Counted from the stretch's first letter, positions 1 to 12,819 are shown. The stretch is 64,000 bases of DNA from Clarireedia homoeocarpa (GCA_001465935.1 LNKV01000046.1:391096-455095); one strand, 5' to 3'. Notes: generated by a model from the sequence alone, not told the origin. Program-made: numbers and translations.

Positions 1-1689
1 GAGGGTGGGGGAAATGAAGAGGCAGTAGCTGGAAATGTTAGGTGCATGAAGAAGATGTTATAAAGGGAGGTTGAGATTTGCAAGGTCACTCACCACATTG
101 TAATACCAGCTATGAAGACGGAGTGAAGGGCTATGAAAGAGTGCCCGTAGGAGTCACGTTGGTGGAGGCGTGTAAATATTTGGCATATATGGCCGGAAGC
201 TTGGAGACAAAGGGCAATGCGATGATCAGTGGGTGCAAGTATGGTAAGGAATGGCTGCAAGAGGAGTCGTACGGCTTTGTAGTAGTGCATGTCCAAATAG
301 TCAGATTCATAAGGACTTGAAGGGGGAAGTGCTCGATGCCAGTCTTCGAGAAGTCGTAAAGTCGGACTTATCTTAGACACAAGACTTGCAATGGGTCGGT
401 CAACACGATAGATGGTTCCTTGGATGTGGGATTCTAAGCGCTTTAGGCGGATACATTGTATGCCAAGGGTGATATTAGAAGAGGGTCGTGAAGCCTGGAA
501 GGTAGGAGATGGTGAGACGGCTAGAGTTCGAGCAATGAGATTGTCGTCCCGCACAGTATCGTCGATCTCTAAAGGTAGGGTAGCATCTATGTCTCGATCC
601 GCAATACTATAAGGTCTTCCTAGGGAAACTGCAATAACTCGTTCGAGGAAGTATACAGTCCAGAATAATCGGCGGCGCAGCTGACCTTCGTATGGAGTAA
701 CACCAGAGTAATATGTCTCCCGGTGTAAACCCAAGTCAACACATGTCCTCATGGCTAAGCCTATCATATACCATATTCCTGAATTAGACGGGGCTCGAAG
801 GTTGTAGAGAACGAGAAGTGTCATAGCTTCGATGTTATGAACTGAATGCGACTCGCGTGCTGCCGAAATATACTGCAATGCAGTCATGAAGAAATTCTCA
901 GGCGGAGTATAGTCATATTGCTCTGTCAATTTCAGCATAGTTGCACCAATTGCATATATCATGTATATTTTGAACGTCCCATATTGATCTTGAGGGGTGT
1001 TGTTCTTCTGCATGAATCGATCGGTATGTCGTTGTAGGATATCCATGCGATCGAGAAAAGGATACCGTAGATGAAGCCTGGTGAAGTAAGTATCCAAAAT
1101 TCTCCGCCCCATCTCATCATTGGGCGGACCTGCACTGTTCTTCTTTAGTTCTGCTATATTCACAGTTTTGCTATTTGAATTGAAGGCAGAAGCTATTGCC
1201 TTGTTCCAGACTGTCGCCTGGGAGATGTGATCGAGCGTGGTAGCAAGCGCGAAACCTGAGGATGATCCGACGTATGATGCCTCTCCACCCAAGGTTATAA
1301 ACCCCACGATATCGGCCAGATTGCTCCCTCTTCTCTCATCATCAGAAGTCGCAGGTGAAGCTGCATGTCCATTTTCACCATAGATCTGGAACCCGTTGCG
1401 TTCCGGTGGAGGTACATTTGTATATGCTGCCAGCTGAGCTTCTAGGAAAGAGATTCTTTCCAAAAGTGCTGCATTAGGACCGCTAGAAATATTAGCATAG
1501 ATAACTTTTATGAAAACGATCTGAAAGAGACCTTTGATATTCCTCAATTGCAGACTGTGGTTGTATACACTCCTCTTTCGCCGATTGACAGTTTTCACAG
1601 ACCGGGAAACCTTTGCATCGTTGTTTCCTCGTTCTACAGCGTTCACAAGACTTCCTTGCTCGCTTTGATGGTCTATGATTGTCATTCAT
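1..1689 (-). CDS. Zn2Cys6 fungal transcription factor (partial, 3' end off window)
   Basis: Nuclear DNA-binding regulator of the Gal4-type family. I see exons 1532-1689, 94-1482 and <1-28 on the minus strand, with introns 1483-1531 (GT..GCTAAT..TAG) and 29-93 (GTGAGT..CAG). The ATG at 1689 starts a protein whose cysteines at residues 15, 18, 25, 31, 34 and 41 fit C-x2-C-x6-C-x5-C-x2-C-x6-C, preceded by a basic stretch. A short linker (residues about 53-70, LLERISFLEAQL) could be a dimerisation coiled coil. A fungal middle-homology domain follows (YFTRLHLRYPFLDR, then RRRLFWTVYFLERVIAVSLGRPYSI). Splicing the last intron restores the family motif GITMCYCLF. The C-terminus lies left of base 1. 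Target genes are unknown; the neighbouring hydrolase and oxidase are possible but unproven targets. Confidence 0.9.
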
Positions 1690-2289
1690 CGTCACTATAC
1701 AGGGCTGGAAAAAAATGAAAGCAAATCCCCAGCAGGGAAGCAATTCATGGCTGTTGCGGATATTGCGTAATTAAAGGCAGCTCATAGCTGCGATAGCAGG
1801 TCCGGCATTCAAGAGTGGACGTTGTCCGTAGTACTGTACGTAAGGTTGTCAACCCCACCAATAGGTACTGACCGTGCATCAAACTACAAGGGGGTGATGG
1901 CCGATGCATCTTGGCCGCGATATATCTTGACTAAGATTGGTATCTGTTGATGAAAAGAGTTTGCTCTATCGCCGAGTTGAGTAGGTTTGCCTTCACAGAA
2001 AGTGGCTGTTGGTGGTGGTTTTGATGACTGTATTGGCTGATCATGACCAGAACTCTCCAGCAAGATGCGGGGTAGGTCCAATCACGAAGTATAGCTTTTG
2101 ATTGGTGAGATTATCCTACTGGGCAGCTTCAATAACCTATCGCCATCAATTGCTACACCACAGGTCATGTCTCATATACTCATTCAATAATGCTTTGGGT
2201 GTATCTGGCATTCTTCGTCCGTAGCAAGACAACACGACCCGAAAGAAGTAGCGAAAGGTCCCCACCAGCAACATGTAATGTCCCTAAGA
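1690..2289. other. Intergenic, upstream of the Zn2Cys6 gene
   Basis: About 600 bases between the Zn2Cys6 start and the 3' end of the HET relic. It should hold the promoter of the regulator. I see no gene and no clear repeat; short open frames here have no recognisable protein character. Confidence 0.5.
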
Positions 2290-4230
2290 TCATAAGATTG
2301 TGATCATCTCTATATCAGAATCTGAGCACCAAGATTTGAGTTTCTCATTTCTGCCGCACCAACGAAGGTGAAAGATACCCTTGCATTTATAGTAGTTGCT
2401 TCGAGACGATAGAGTTCGCAGCATGAGGCCATATTCTTCTGTTAGTTGGAGGCACCAAACTCTGCTGCCTACCTCTCCGTCTCCCAAATCAAAAACGCAG
2501 TGCTCAGCATCATCCTCATCAAGACATAATCGCTGAGTATATGGCCAGACTTTCAACTCGTGACCTAGCCTGAAGAATTTTATTTAGGGGTCCTTGGATC
2601 GCTCAGGCTCCTCCTTCTACTTGTCCATATTCATCCGCGCCTGTGCAATCACAGTTAATGTTTATCAACGATGCTACAGGGCTCTTCGATAATGTTGGCA
2701 CGCATAAAAAGCATGAAATAGGGCTCCCAATCGAGGCCCATGATCAACTTGGCGCCCTATACTGTGGCGTCTTTCGAGCTCTATGTGGAGGATTAGGTAG
2801 AGTTTCTTCCTCGTATAGCCACAACAATAGTGCTTGAGACATATTCTTCATCCATAAGCCAGTATAGTATTTGTCTTGGATGAAAGTGCCGGCAACACTG
2901 GCCATTCCTGCCAGAGCAACTAACCTGTCCGTCTAGAAATGAAGGTTCCGCGACGTATAGTCTGCCAGGAAAACATACCAGGTCTTAAATATGGATCGCA
3001 AACCCTGTAAATCGCCCAATTCAAGTGCGCTCGAGCACATGTTTAATGACTTCATTCTTGTGATAACAAGCAAGTGAGTGGTCGAAGGAAAGAATGCCAA
3101 TTTGGTCTTGCAGTCGGACAAGTACATCGCAGGATTGTGAAAATAGTGCTCAGGCGCGTTTAACAGATATGCCACTTGTATAACCTTCGGCTGCAGCAGC
3201 AGCTATTATCGCGTAAGAATTCCTATAGATTGCCGGCATGTATCCTGCCTCTTTCTGCCAATATTCATCCAAGTCTTGCATAATGCACAGAGAATCGATC
3301 CAGATGAGATGTCAACCAAGTGCTCTGGTCATAACTGAGGCATCATGGAAAGATTTTTGCAGAAGCTCGCAAGGAAACCCTTCTTGTAAGTTCGCTATAT
3401 TCGCCGCTTCAGTCTTCAAAAAGGAGTCTTTAGTCCAGCGATCTCCTCCATCATTGCCATGGATCAAGCGAGGAAGCTCATCATCGGATGAACCAATATA
3501 GATTAGGCGGGTTGGGAGTATGCGATCTTGATTCCGCCTTGTTCCATTTTGTCGACATTGCAGATGGTTCATATAACAGTCTTGCACCCAACTTTTAGCA
3601 AGACTTAATGTTTCAGAAGATCCAGAGTAAGAATGTACAGGTCGACCGCAGACCCTGACATATAGGATCACCTGGAGTATAATTAGAATGCTTAGCTGTT
3701 ATTTCATCAGCAAAAAGCTCAAATGGATTCATTTTAGATGATGCAAAACCCAAATAAAGACTCGCACTTCACAGATATCGGTGGCAGTGCAGACTACTTA
3801 ATCTTTGCCATATTTCTCAAGATGAGGTTTTCTAAGACTGTGGGTTACGTTAGCTTGAGCAGCTTCCCGGCTTCTTCGTCGGCCGGAAGAATATCTTCAT
3901 TACCTTCAGCAGAGGCGCTGCGGCCATGACTCTCCTTGTGAGCAGCCGGATGAGTGACGCCTGTTATGGGCTTGCCTGTATTTTCGTATCCCACAGCTGC
4001 ACCCCATCTGGCGCTGGACGAAGTAGCCCGTTTCACCAGGTAGCCCTCCGCGATAGTATTCGAAATCATCTTTAGCAACAGCCCATGAAAGAATCATACA
4101 TGCATCACAGAGGTTAGTATGAAGTTCTGTCGGTATGCACAGCCGCCATCTTTTTAGTTCTTGTTTCGCCAGTGCCAGGCCTTGGCTGTCCCACCTTGGT
4201 ATACCATTCACACTCGGGTTTGAAGATATT
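2290..4230 (-). pseudogene. Broken HET-domain (heterokaryon incompatibility) gene
   Basis: Family role: HET-domain proteins act in fungal non-self recognition and programmed cell death. Minus-strand fragments are in the usual order. There is an N-terminal part near 3845-4211, then the pre-domain block at 3312-3671 (AKSWVQDCYMNHLQC, LPTRLIYIGSSDDELPRLI, FHDASVMTRALG). The core HLIWIDSLCIMQD follows at about 3275-3311, then DYTSRNLHF, TDRLVALAGMAS and a C-terminal WCLQLTEEYGLMLRTL segment (2290-2556). It is broken: TGA at 3312-3314 just before the HLIWIDSLC core, TAG at 2933-2935 between NLHF and TDRL, and TGA at 2744-2746 exactly where the family has the W of PSWSWAS. At least one frame change lies between the WIDSLC block and DYTSRN, and I could not find the usual RAWVxQER motif. 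The stops fall inside conserved motifs, so unrecognised introns are an unlikely explanation. C-to-T type changes, as in repeat-induced point mutation, would explain the stops. Confidence 0.8.
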
Positions 4231-4656
4231 CCCAGGTTGACACATGTGAGTCGACAGCTTATTCAAAAAACTAAAAAGAATTCAAGAGCTAATATATGTT
4301 TTCATAGGCTTTAGATGGCTTGAAGTAAATTTGATGGATGCCTAGCTGTCACAGAAGAAGGGAAAGTAACATATCTTGTGGTCCGTGCACTAGAAGGCAA
4401 CGCTGGCACGGAGTAGCACATTTGTTTGGTGTGACAAAGGAGATTTGTTTAATTTCTGTTCCGCTGCTGTTCTGCAGGTGGCTGGTTTTCCTCGTTTTAA
4501 GCTTATGCTATCATTATCGTTAGATGCAGGTATGCTGGATGAAGCCTACTTCGATTGGTTGTCTAAAAAGAAGTTCCTAGCAGCTTTATATCCACGAGTA
4601 TCACTGGAATACCACAATGATTAAGAACATCATACAATGTCTCTGAGGTTGCCATA
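4231..4656. other. Intergenic between HET relic and alpha/beta hydrolase
   Basis: Contains the upstream side of the HET relic and the 3' flank of the hydrolase. No gene or repeat recognised. Confidence 0.5.
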
Positions 4657-5897
4657 TCAGCCACTACCATTGACCATTTGGGCAATCTTCTCAAATACGA
4701 CTTTCATGGCACCTTTCTTTAGATCAATGAGCACGGAGTCATGGTCCGATCCCATTAACGTCGAAGCTGCAAAGTCAACCTTCCCGTTCACCTCATCGCT
4801 CTGCCAGCATTTCTCAAAGTACTTCTGTCCACGCTCGCCACTCATGATGTCCGACTCAGCGAAATATGCTTCAACGCGCAACTTCACCGCATTCGCTTCA
4901 TGGTTACTAAGCGCTGCTTCCTTGTCAGCTATCTTGCGGATGCAACTCGAGTAATCCGCCGCCTCTCCCCAGTCAGCGTCATTGCACTTTCGGAGGCAAA
5001 GTTTCACTTCTTCGTTCGCACCCGTGTTGCTCTCTGCGAATTGGTACTTTGATGAAAGTTTCTTGATGAGCTTAGCGGTCTCCACATCGAAGCCGTATTG
5101 CTCGACCTCTGGGGTAGAATTTGACATTTCTGCCCCAGGAATGTCCGTGCTGGCCGAGGAAGAGAGTAGAGCAGCTGTTGAAGAGATAAGTCCTCCGGAC
5201 CAGGAGGCGCTAGGTAAGACCTTAGTGTTGATGAAGGTGCTAAGCCCGGCCCAGGAATCAAGTAAGTTGGTCGGAAGTTTGCCAGCAATTTTTGTGAGAG
5301 TTGTGCCCGAGTGGATATTTGGTACGTAAGGTGCTATCGCTTTTGTTAGCTTTGTCCTAAGAGATATCATACAACAGTTGGTCACGAACCCAAGAATGCT
5401 ACGTAGGGTGCCTTCGGGTCAAGGAGTGCGCGGTGGTGGAATAAAGTGTTGAGCATGTACACAGTCCCAGCCGAGTGGCCCACCAGGGCGACATGCTTGA
5501 CATCGAGTCGTTGCAACAGAACCGGGACTGTTTCAAGCCAGATGCTCATACGAGTATCAAGGGTCACTGGGGTTGAGCCTCCGAAGGCCGGCCTAGTGTA
5601 CGCTCAGCTGGAGTCACTCTCAGATTGGCTATGAACTTGGGTATACCTATCAACACATATGACCCTTACGCCGCAATCTTTTGCCAGCTTGTCAAAATGC
5701 AAAGAGATCCATCGGGTGCCAAACATTGGACCGATGAAGAGGATGACGGGAAGGCCGACATTGCCGAAATTAGTCGTCGTTGAGTATGTAACTCTAAGCT
5801 TCGGATGGGTTGCGGTTCCCTCAAGCCATAAAGCTTGGTGGAAATTCTTTGCGCATATTATGCTAATTGCTTGGTCCTCTGATGAGGGAGACGGCAT
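4657..5897 (-). CDS. Alpha/beta hydrolase
   Basis: Predicted serine hydrolase of unknown substrate, probably cytosolic (no signal peptide or membrane segment). Exons 5647-5897, 5390-5592 and 4657-5333 give 376 residues; introns 5593-5646 (GTATAC..CTAG) and 5334-5389 (GTTCGT..TAG). The splices restore DRPAFGGS and YVAFLAPYVPNIHSG, both typical of this fungal family. The nucleophile elbow is GHSAG in HVALVGHSAGTVYML; ILFIGPMFGTRW near residue 50 probably forms the oxyanion side. A histidine in GSDHDSVL near the C-terminus is the likely catalytic His. The start MPSPSSEDQ was chosen because upstream methionines lie in unrelated sequence. The gene stands between the HET relic and the WSC oxidase, which says little about its substrate. 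Confidence 0.85.
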
Positions 5898-6327
5898 CTT
5901 TGAACTAATGCAATGGCACCTAAAAGAGAGGATGTGTTGAGTGTGGATGCACACTGCTTCAAGGCTTGCTGAGAATGCAGGTTGCGGCAGGCAACCACAC
6001 AAACCTAGTTTCTTTCTGATCAGCCAATTAGAGTGAAGTTCATAACATCCGTGAACTGCTTACTCGTAGCTGGGAAATTCTTGAATTTTAATCCATATAT
6101 GTAATACCAAAGCCTGGGAAAGGTTGTGAGCAAAAATGATGCTTATTCAAAGTCATTAGATTCTGTTATTCCTGAGTCCAAGCTTAATGTGCCAAAAATT
6201 CTCCTCGAAAGTAAAAATATTATACAGTAATTATTTAAGAAGTCCGTTTACTCGTAGGGAAAAAAAAAGAAAAAAAAAAAAGAAAAAGAATCAGCTACAA
6301 TAAAATATCTAACAACTCAAGCGCACC
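5898..6327. other. Intergenic with A-rich tract
   Basis: Promoter side of the hydrolase and 3' flank of the oxidase gene. An almost pure adenine tract interrupted by single G residues lies at about 6259-6290. No gene seen. Confidence 0.5.
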
Positions 6328-9300
6328 CTAGCTAGTGTAAGTGTCAACCTTCCCCAATCCCGGTGTCGACCAGTCTGCTCCCTTGGGCCAATTGCCCAGC
6401 CCTGCCGCATCTGCAATCGCACCACCAATCCGAATCCAATGACTAGGTCCAGGCGTGGGCCCATCTAACACGAAGATCATGTACCAACCCGGGGGAGCGA
6501 CATTAACATTTGGGGGCGTCGTTAGGGTACAATTTGCTGCTGTTCCCCCGGAGCAACTTGCATTCAAGAACAAAGTTCTTTGTCCCATCGAGTTACCGTG
6601 GGTAGATGAGACTGCAGCCAGCATGGAGACGCGTACATTACGTGCCTTGCCGGAAGGAATAGTTGCGCTGAAGGGAACTGATGCGCCATAAGCCCAATCG
6701 ACATTAGAGATAGTGAATGATGGGGCAGTGCGGTTGGAAAGAGTGTAAGGTGGGTTGAAAACTTCGACTCGGTATTCCTCGGGATGTACGGTATCCTGCG
6801 GATCCGAGCCCGAGACAAGAACACGGCCATCTTGGAGAAGAATGGCCTCAGAATGATATAGACGAGCTACTATTGTTGTGTCCATTATGGACATTCTTTG
6901 ATTAACAGGCAACGATGGATCGTACAGCACCGCATTATAATTGGGGTTGGTTGCAAGACCAAAACCGGCAACGCCATTTTGTGCACCGTTAAGAATCAGA
7001 TATGTACCGTCGGGAAGAGCGACCATGCAGGACATAACGCGTCGAGAGGGCATACGCTCAATTACCCACGGCGAATTGGGTACTTCAGGTTGGGTTGAAA
7101 CACAATTATCGTTGGCCATGGTGATCGTGTCAGCAGAGCCACCGCATACCAGTATGGTTACTGGATCGGTAAATGGAGCGTGGAGAGGTAGCATCACTCC
7201 AGTACCCTCGAGTGGATAAGTTCTCCCGGCAAGAGGGTTGACTACAGAACCAGGGAGGTTTGGCAGAACACGTGTGGTGTCAAGGGTTGACTCATCAAGA
7301 ATGCGAGCTTCATTCCAGTAGACGACCAGGATGCCTCCAGTAGGCAGAACCCACAAAAATGGATAAAGATTATTGGGATCGGTACGGGCCAGCCAGGTCA
7401 GATTTTTGAGGTATCCTCCAGGTGGAGCTGGTAAGATCTCGAGGGATGGAGACGGCGCAAGGTTCGAACCAATCTCTCCTCCGATAACCAGGACAGAGCC
7501 ATTAGTCATGACCATGGCACTAGGATACCACCGACCTGCAAGAAGTGATATCTCTTGATAGTTTTCTTGCCAGTCATTAACACCAGGGGTGCCAGGCTTT
7601 CCATCAGGCCAGTATAACCTGACACCGAATGTGGAGGGACCTGACCATCCGCCAATGTTGAGTTGTCTTCCGACCTTGTCAGGCAGAGTTATTCCAGCTG
7701 CACAGAAAATATCAGTCTTGACATGTAGCGTCCTCCAGGCCTTGTCGAAGTCGTTGACGAAGGTCAAATCAAGCTCATAGACACCAGTGGTATTGGGTGC
7801 TCCGGTCCCAGACTTCTCGAGAAACATGACCTTGCCGTTGACTCCAGCTGTAGTGATAAGAGGAACTACCACGCCGCCAATGAGGAATTGATAAGATCCT
7901 TTAGCAGATCCATTGGGTTGGTGGAATGTGTTGATAGGAGTACCGGTCCACTTGTAGTAGGAGAGGCGATCGCCTCCACCACAAAGATAAGTAGGATCGC
8001 CAGTGCAGGCAACTGAGCAATCGGCTTCAGACTGAATTGTGGAACCACTTGCTTTCAAGTCAGAGTCATCGCCGCAGTAGCATTCCTGACCATATTCCAA
8101 TCCGGCAGCCATGTATCCATATTCTGCACATTGACTGAGGCAACCTGCTACTGAATTGTTGGTAGTGGAGACAATTTGATATAGGAGTGCTCTGTTGTTA
8201 TTGCCATTATCGCTGTAGCAGCCCTGGTAAGTCCATGATCCGGGTAAATTGGTCTTTTGCGGAATAGGAGCCTTGTAAATAGTGAAATTTCCCTTGCTGT
8301 AGATACTAAGGATATTGCCGGCACCGCACATCTCGCTCGAGTTTCCAGAGCAGGGCATGTTGCAGCTTGTAGGGCTTGCAATGCTTGGGCCATTACGTAG
8401 TGAGTTGTCGCAGAAACACTGCGAAGAATACTCCAAACCAGCCACGGTGTAGCCTTGTTCAATGCAGGTATTAATACAATTTTCAACTGTGTTGTTAGTG
8501 CTATCAGGCGGTCCGTGACCCAAAGCCCGGCCGCTGATACCTTCGGTGTAACATCCAGCATAAGACCACCCTTTCGGAAGTCCAGTGGCTGTGGCGACTG
8601 ATGAGCTAGATGATCCCGAAATGGTAGAGGAAGCAGTTCCTGGAATGGTGGAGGAAGCAGTCCCTGAAATGGTGGAGGAAGCAGTCCCTGAAATGGTGGA
8701 GGAAGCAGTCCCTGAAATGGTGGAGGAAGCAGTTCCTGGAATGGTGGAGGAAGCCAAGCCGCTTGTAGATGTCGACGATGAGTTAGTGAAACTATAAGAG
8801 AGAGTGATACAAGTCAGTCTAACAGCCGGCAAGATCACTACAGGGTGTACTGATTTAGGGACCAATTCCAAAACCTCAATATCTACTTGAAATCCAATGT
8901 TCGACTTAAACATATACTTTCGAAATCTCTATTCTGGCAGATATATATATATATAACTTTTCAATATCGAGAGTTCACTTGAACACTCGGATATATGATT
9001 CAGTATAGTAGGAGATGGATAAATCGATGACTAGAAATCTGAAGATATTCAATGGATTGGTGCACCACCGGTGGATGAATAATGAAAAGTAAATGCAAAT
9101 TGCGCGGGTAGGGAGTAAAAGCAAAACTGTGGTCACTACATTACTCTCGGTATCAATGAACCATGGTGAAGGCTGGGCAGTGTCGACAGGGGAGAATGCA
9201 GCGCTGAAGTAACTGGGGATGCCGATAAGGAGGGAACTGCTAAGGTCGTGTCTCGAGTGTCCAACTCGCTCAGCACATCAAAGGCGAAAGCTCCATGACA

Positions 9301-9342
9301 GAGGGCCAGGGAGGTGGCAGCCCACACAGCACCGAGTAACAT
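6328..9342 (-). CDS. Secreted WSC-domain glyoxal oxidase-like copper radical oxidase
   Basis: Extracellular oxidase of simple aldehydes or alcohols that makes H2O2 (family knowledge). Exon 1 (9140-9342) encodes a signal peptide, MLLGAVWAATSLALCHGAFA. Best-fitting exon 2 is 6328-8791, after an unusually long intron 8792-9139; the pair gives 888 residues, but an extra small exon is possible. After a Ser/Thr-rich repeat come two WSC domains (WSYAGCYTEG.. and WTYQGCYSDN.., each with eight-cysteine spacing), which bind wall polysaccharide. Then follows the kelch-type oxidase domain and its C-terminal DUF1929 domain (PPYTLSNRTAPSF). Expected copper/radical ligands are visible: Cys in DIFCAAG, Tyr in GRWYPSAM, Tyr-His in RLYHSEAIL, and His in THGNSMGQR. 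It therefore looks catalytically intact. Substrate is not predictable from sequence. Confidence 0.88.
8614..8757 (-). repeat. 24-bp minisatellite inside the oxidase CDS
   Basis: About six head-to-tail copies of a 24-base unit, encoding ASSTISGT with Ser/Pro alternation at one position. The unit length keeps frame. It forms a Ser/Thr-rich, probably O-glycosylated stalk before the first WSC domain. Confidence 0.9.
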
Positions 9343-10646
9343 TTTACAAAGAAAATCAGAAGAAAAACGAGGGTTGAAGTAGAGAGCGAAAGGTATTGAT
9401 ACAATGAAAGAACTGCTATTGCGATGTAATAACAGAGGAGAACAGTCCTTATATGTATCTCAGAAATAAGCCCATCGTAAAGGACCCCACCCAAGGAAAT
9501 AACGGCATGTCAGCCTGCGTTGGATTACTCTTCAGACCCCTCGCTGTTTGGTAGTCTAGTCAAGAGTGTCGCTATTCGAGCCTATCAAGATGATAATAGC
9601 GTCTCCAACATCTTGCTTCGCAGGATCCCTTTCGATTTACCAGCCGAAGAAGCTTGTAGACCCGAGCAAAATGCGGCATCAACGGCAGTTTGACGCTTGA
9701 ACAAAGATCATGGGACCAATATTTCCATGGTGTTGCCTGCTCTCTAGAGTATTGGGTTCGTGAAATGCTTGCCAAACGACATGTGGAGACACGAAAAGAC
9801 CGCGGTTGACGAAACTTTTCGTCGTCCTAAGCTCTACCGAGCACCTAGAGATGGCCGTGAGATGGTCATGGAGATGGAAGCGGCTGAAAGAGTTAGAGTT
9901 GTAGTCCGGCGCTAGTGAACGCTAAGCCTCATGTAGGAAATCTCGTACCTAGCATGCCCTATCGAGTCAGCATATTCCGATTGGGCAGAGAACAATGGGG
10001 GGTGATACTTGATAATGCACGGATAATTTTGAGCTTCCGAATGCAGCGTTAGGTTGGCTACTGTTTTACAGCCAAGTGGATAGGAGTAAATGGTGTTTCC
10101 CTCGTATACGATATTATGTGCATTGCATAGTATGAGAATGCAACATTCTCCCTAATGTCGGGCTCCTTGAAGAGGATAAGGCGAGTCAGATTTCCTCTCA
10201 AGTGGAACACCAATATTTGTTGTGGCTGAGATATGCGCCCTAATGCGAGATAGATTTCATTGGGGTGCACTCAAGGATTTTATGTTCGTATTGTGGTCTC
10301 CTGTGAAGCGAGGCAGCGGTAGAAAGACCATGCACGTCCATCTCCACGTTTTGCTCGACCAGGATCACCACGCCCGGTGGCCACCTGCGGGCTTACTACG
10401 TAGATGTTCGTCAACTGTCTAATTTTATCTCTATTGAGGTTTCGTTGGATTCTGTGGGCATAGCTCAATCTGTTGCCGCTTTCGAATTAATATTTGCTCA
10501 AGCCATGTAATAATGCAGTATCATCGTGTCTCCCATGCATATGAGCGTTAACAGATCAAAGTCCGATCCACTTCTATCGTGCACCAGCCCCACTAAGATT
10601 CTTAGAGTTCATGGTAATCGTAAAATGTTTTCTCGATACCGACCAA
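9343..10646. other. Intergenic, oxidase promoter and AT-hook gene 3' flank
   Basis: 1.3 kb without a recognisable gene. A short AT run (ATATATAT type) sits near 8942-8955, inside the oxidase intron region. I see no RNA gene or mobile element here. Confidence 0.45.
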
Positions 10647-12819
10647 TTAGGATTCGTCCATTCTATCCCCCCGCGTCTCTATCTCCTCACGTTCACTCTC
10701 GGTCCTTGCATCTTCCCCACCGTCGGTTTCCATGCCTTCATCCTCCCGGCTCCCGCCGCCCTGTTCTTGCGCGGGCTCTTCATCGTAATTGATTGGATCA
10801 AAAATGACGTCCAAACCCAAAACCTTTCTCTCAAATCTCTGCGCGTTGTTCCTTTTCGGATTGCCATCCTCAATTGGTTGATTCTCCACAGATGGTGTGA
10901 CTTGTCGGCCATTTTCATCATGTAACCATGACGCCGAAGCCAACGACTGCGACCTTTCTGATCTCTCTGTTTATTACCATTAGCATGACGGCATGACGGT
11001 GAAAACATCCATCGGGCCTTTAGGAAATATGTGATAACGATAAATAGTCAAATAGGAAATCGGCCATACCGAAAGAACTTCTGGGACCATCCCCCATGTA
11101 CCATGCATATGGTTGCATATGCTCATCGCCGATGTGTTTCAACCACTCTTCCTCAAGATCGAACCGATAATGTGCATCAGCGCTAGGGTTGAATAATGCT
11201 TCTGTGTTGTTATCCGAATTTGGTAACGTAGCGCACCGATTCCATAGGCAAATGAACATGCCATTCTCCCGGTTCTTGTGTACTTTGGCTATATGAAGGT
11301 TAAGTGTCTTTAAATTGTGCAACTCTGCAGGACAACCTTTCCATTCACACTTATACTTCAGATAATTTGGCTCTGGAAGTGGGATTTTCTTCACTGACGA
11401 GGGATCTTTAGGTGGCCTACCGCGTTTCTTAGGAACACGTTCGGCGGGAGCATTAGCCAATTCTGGATTCTTGAATGGACGCCCTCTCTTTTTGGGAAGT
11501 TGAACTGAGATTGCGAGTGCATTATTGGAAGGCTGATTTGAAGCTGCATATGTAACGTTAGATGAGCAACCAGGAGTCTTAGCCAGGAGTAGGTCATTAT
11601 TGTTATCTGCAACTAGTGCGGTATAATCCTTTGGGGGTCGTCCCATTCTTTTGGGTACTCCTGACTCTCTGGCTGCTGCACCTGGCCTAGATAAGGATTC
11701 GGGCGGTCTTCCACGTCGCGCTGGTATGCCAGGACTATCAGAAAGTGTTTCGGATATTTGAGGAAGAACAACAGAGACGGCGCTAGGAGACATCGGCGCT
11801 CGTGGGGTCGACAAGAGACCGCCGGGATGGTGAATATTTCCTAGCTCTTTGTAGGAAGGCATCTCATACTGCGGGACGGACTGTGGTTGAACGGAGTGTA
11901 CTGGATATGACCCATATGGCGAGGAATATCCACTTTGAGATTGATAAGAAAGAAGCTGACTGTGTTGCTGATAGGTATGATGAGCAGAGGCTCTTGAGTC
12001 TCCTCCAATAGTATCTCCATACCGGAGCGAACTCCGGTGTGAATGAACTGAGGCTAGCTGCTGCGGGTGTTGCTGCCACGTTCCTGCACGTGTATTCCCA
12101 TGGTGATTGGAGTGCGAATCTTGAGATTGGAAATTGACGATAGGCTGCCCACCATTGCCAACATAGCCACCTCCACGAGGAGGGAGTATGACTGGGTTCC
12201 GCATCGGGAATCTTTCGGCCCCTGGATTTTGGAGCGTGTGCTGTATCTGCCGGTTTGATGGTATCAGATCTCCAAAACCGTGTAGCGAGGCTCGAGAACT
12301 AGTGTGCTGCATGCGAAAGTACTCTATATCAATTGTGCCCAAATCCGGTTTCTCGCTGATAGCATTAAATAGTGAGAGAAGATGGGTTTTGAGATGCGAA
12401 TTTAAGCCACCTCGGTCTGGATGGGCGTCGAAAGCGATTAGCACATCACGAGCTATTCTGTTTGAATCGTATACAGACTTTTGAAGACCAGATCCCGTAA
12501 TTGGTAAAGCAAGGTGAGATCCCCTATGGAGAAAACCAGGTTGCTCACTGCCTCTGGATCTGTTTAGATGCTCGTCAAACTTCGGGTAATTTTTGATAAG
12601 TCGTGAAGCCGCAGGAGGTGGGACAATAAAACTTGAAGCTGGGAAGAACGAATTGTTGTCGCTCAAATGCAGATGATGTTCGTCTCGTCGACCGTATTCT
12701 ACGCGACTTAGTTTGGCCGGAGGACCTTCGTCGCTTTCTATCGAAGGCAGTGCGACGTCTTTACCCTCATCTATGCCAGTGAGATCGATGAATTCTTGGA
12801 AGTCTCTCTTTTCTGCCAT
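10647..12819 (-). CDS. AT-hook and C2H2-like DNA-binding protein
   Basis: Probable chromatin-associated protein. Exon 1 (11039-12819) plus the best-fitting exon 2 (10647-10962) gives 698 residues; the intron 10963-11038 has a weak GAGAG acceptor, so the junction is tentative. The exon-2 frame WLHDENGRQVTPSVENQ fits a conserved fungal tail. A folded N-terminal region (RIARDVLIAFDAHPDRGG) precedes a long Gln/Ser/His-rich disordered part. Four AT-hooks follow (ARRGRPPE, KRMGRPPKD, KKRGRPFKN, KKRGRPPKD). Then there is a C2H2-like finger, YKCEWKGCPAELHNLKTLNL followed by HIAKVH, and a second degenerate one with CLWNRC. The tail is acidic (Glu/Asp). I chose MAEKRDF as start; a non-ATG extension upstream was ignored. 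Function beyond AT-rich DNA binding is inference. Confidence 0.8.
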
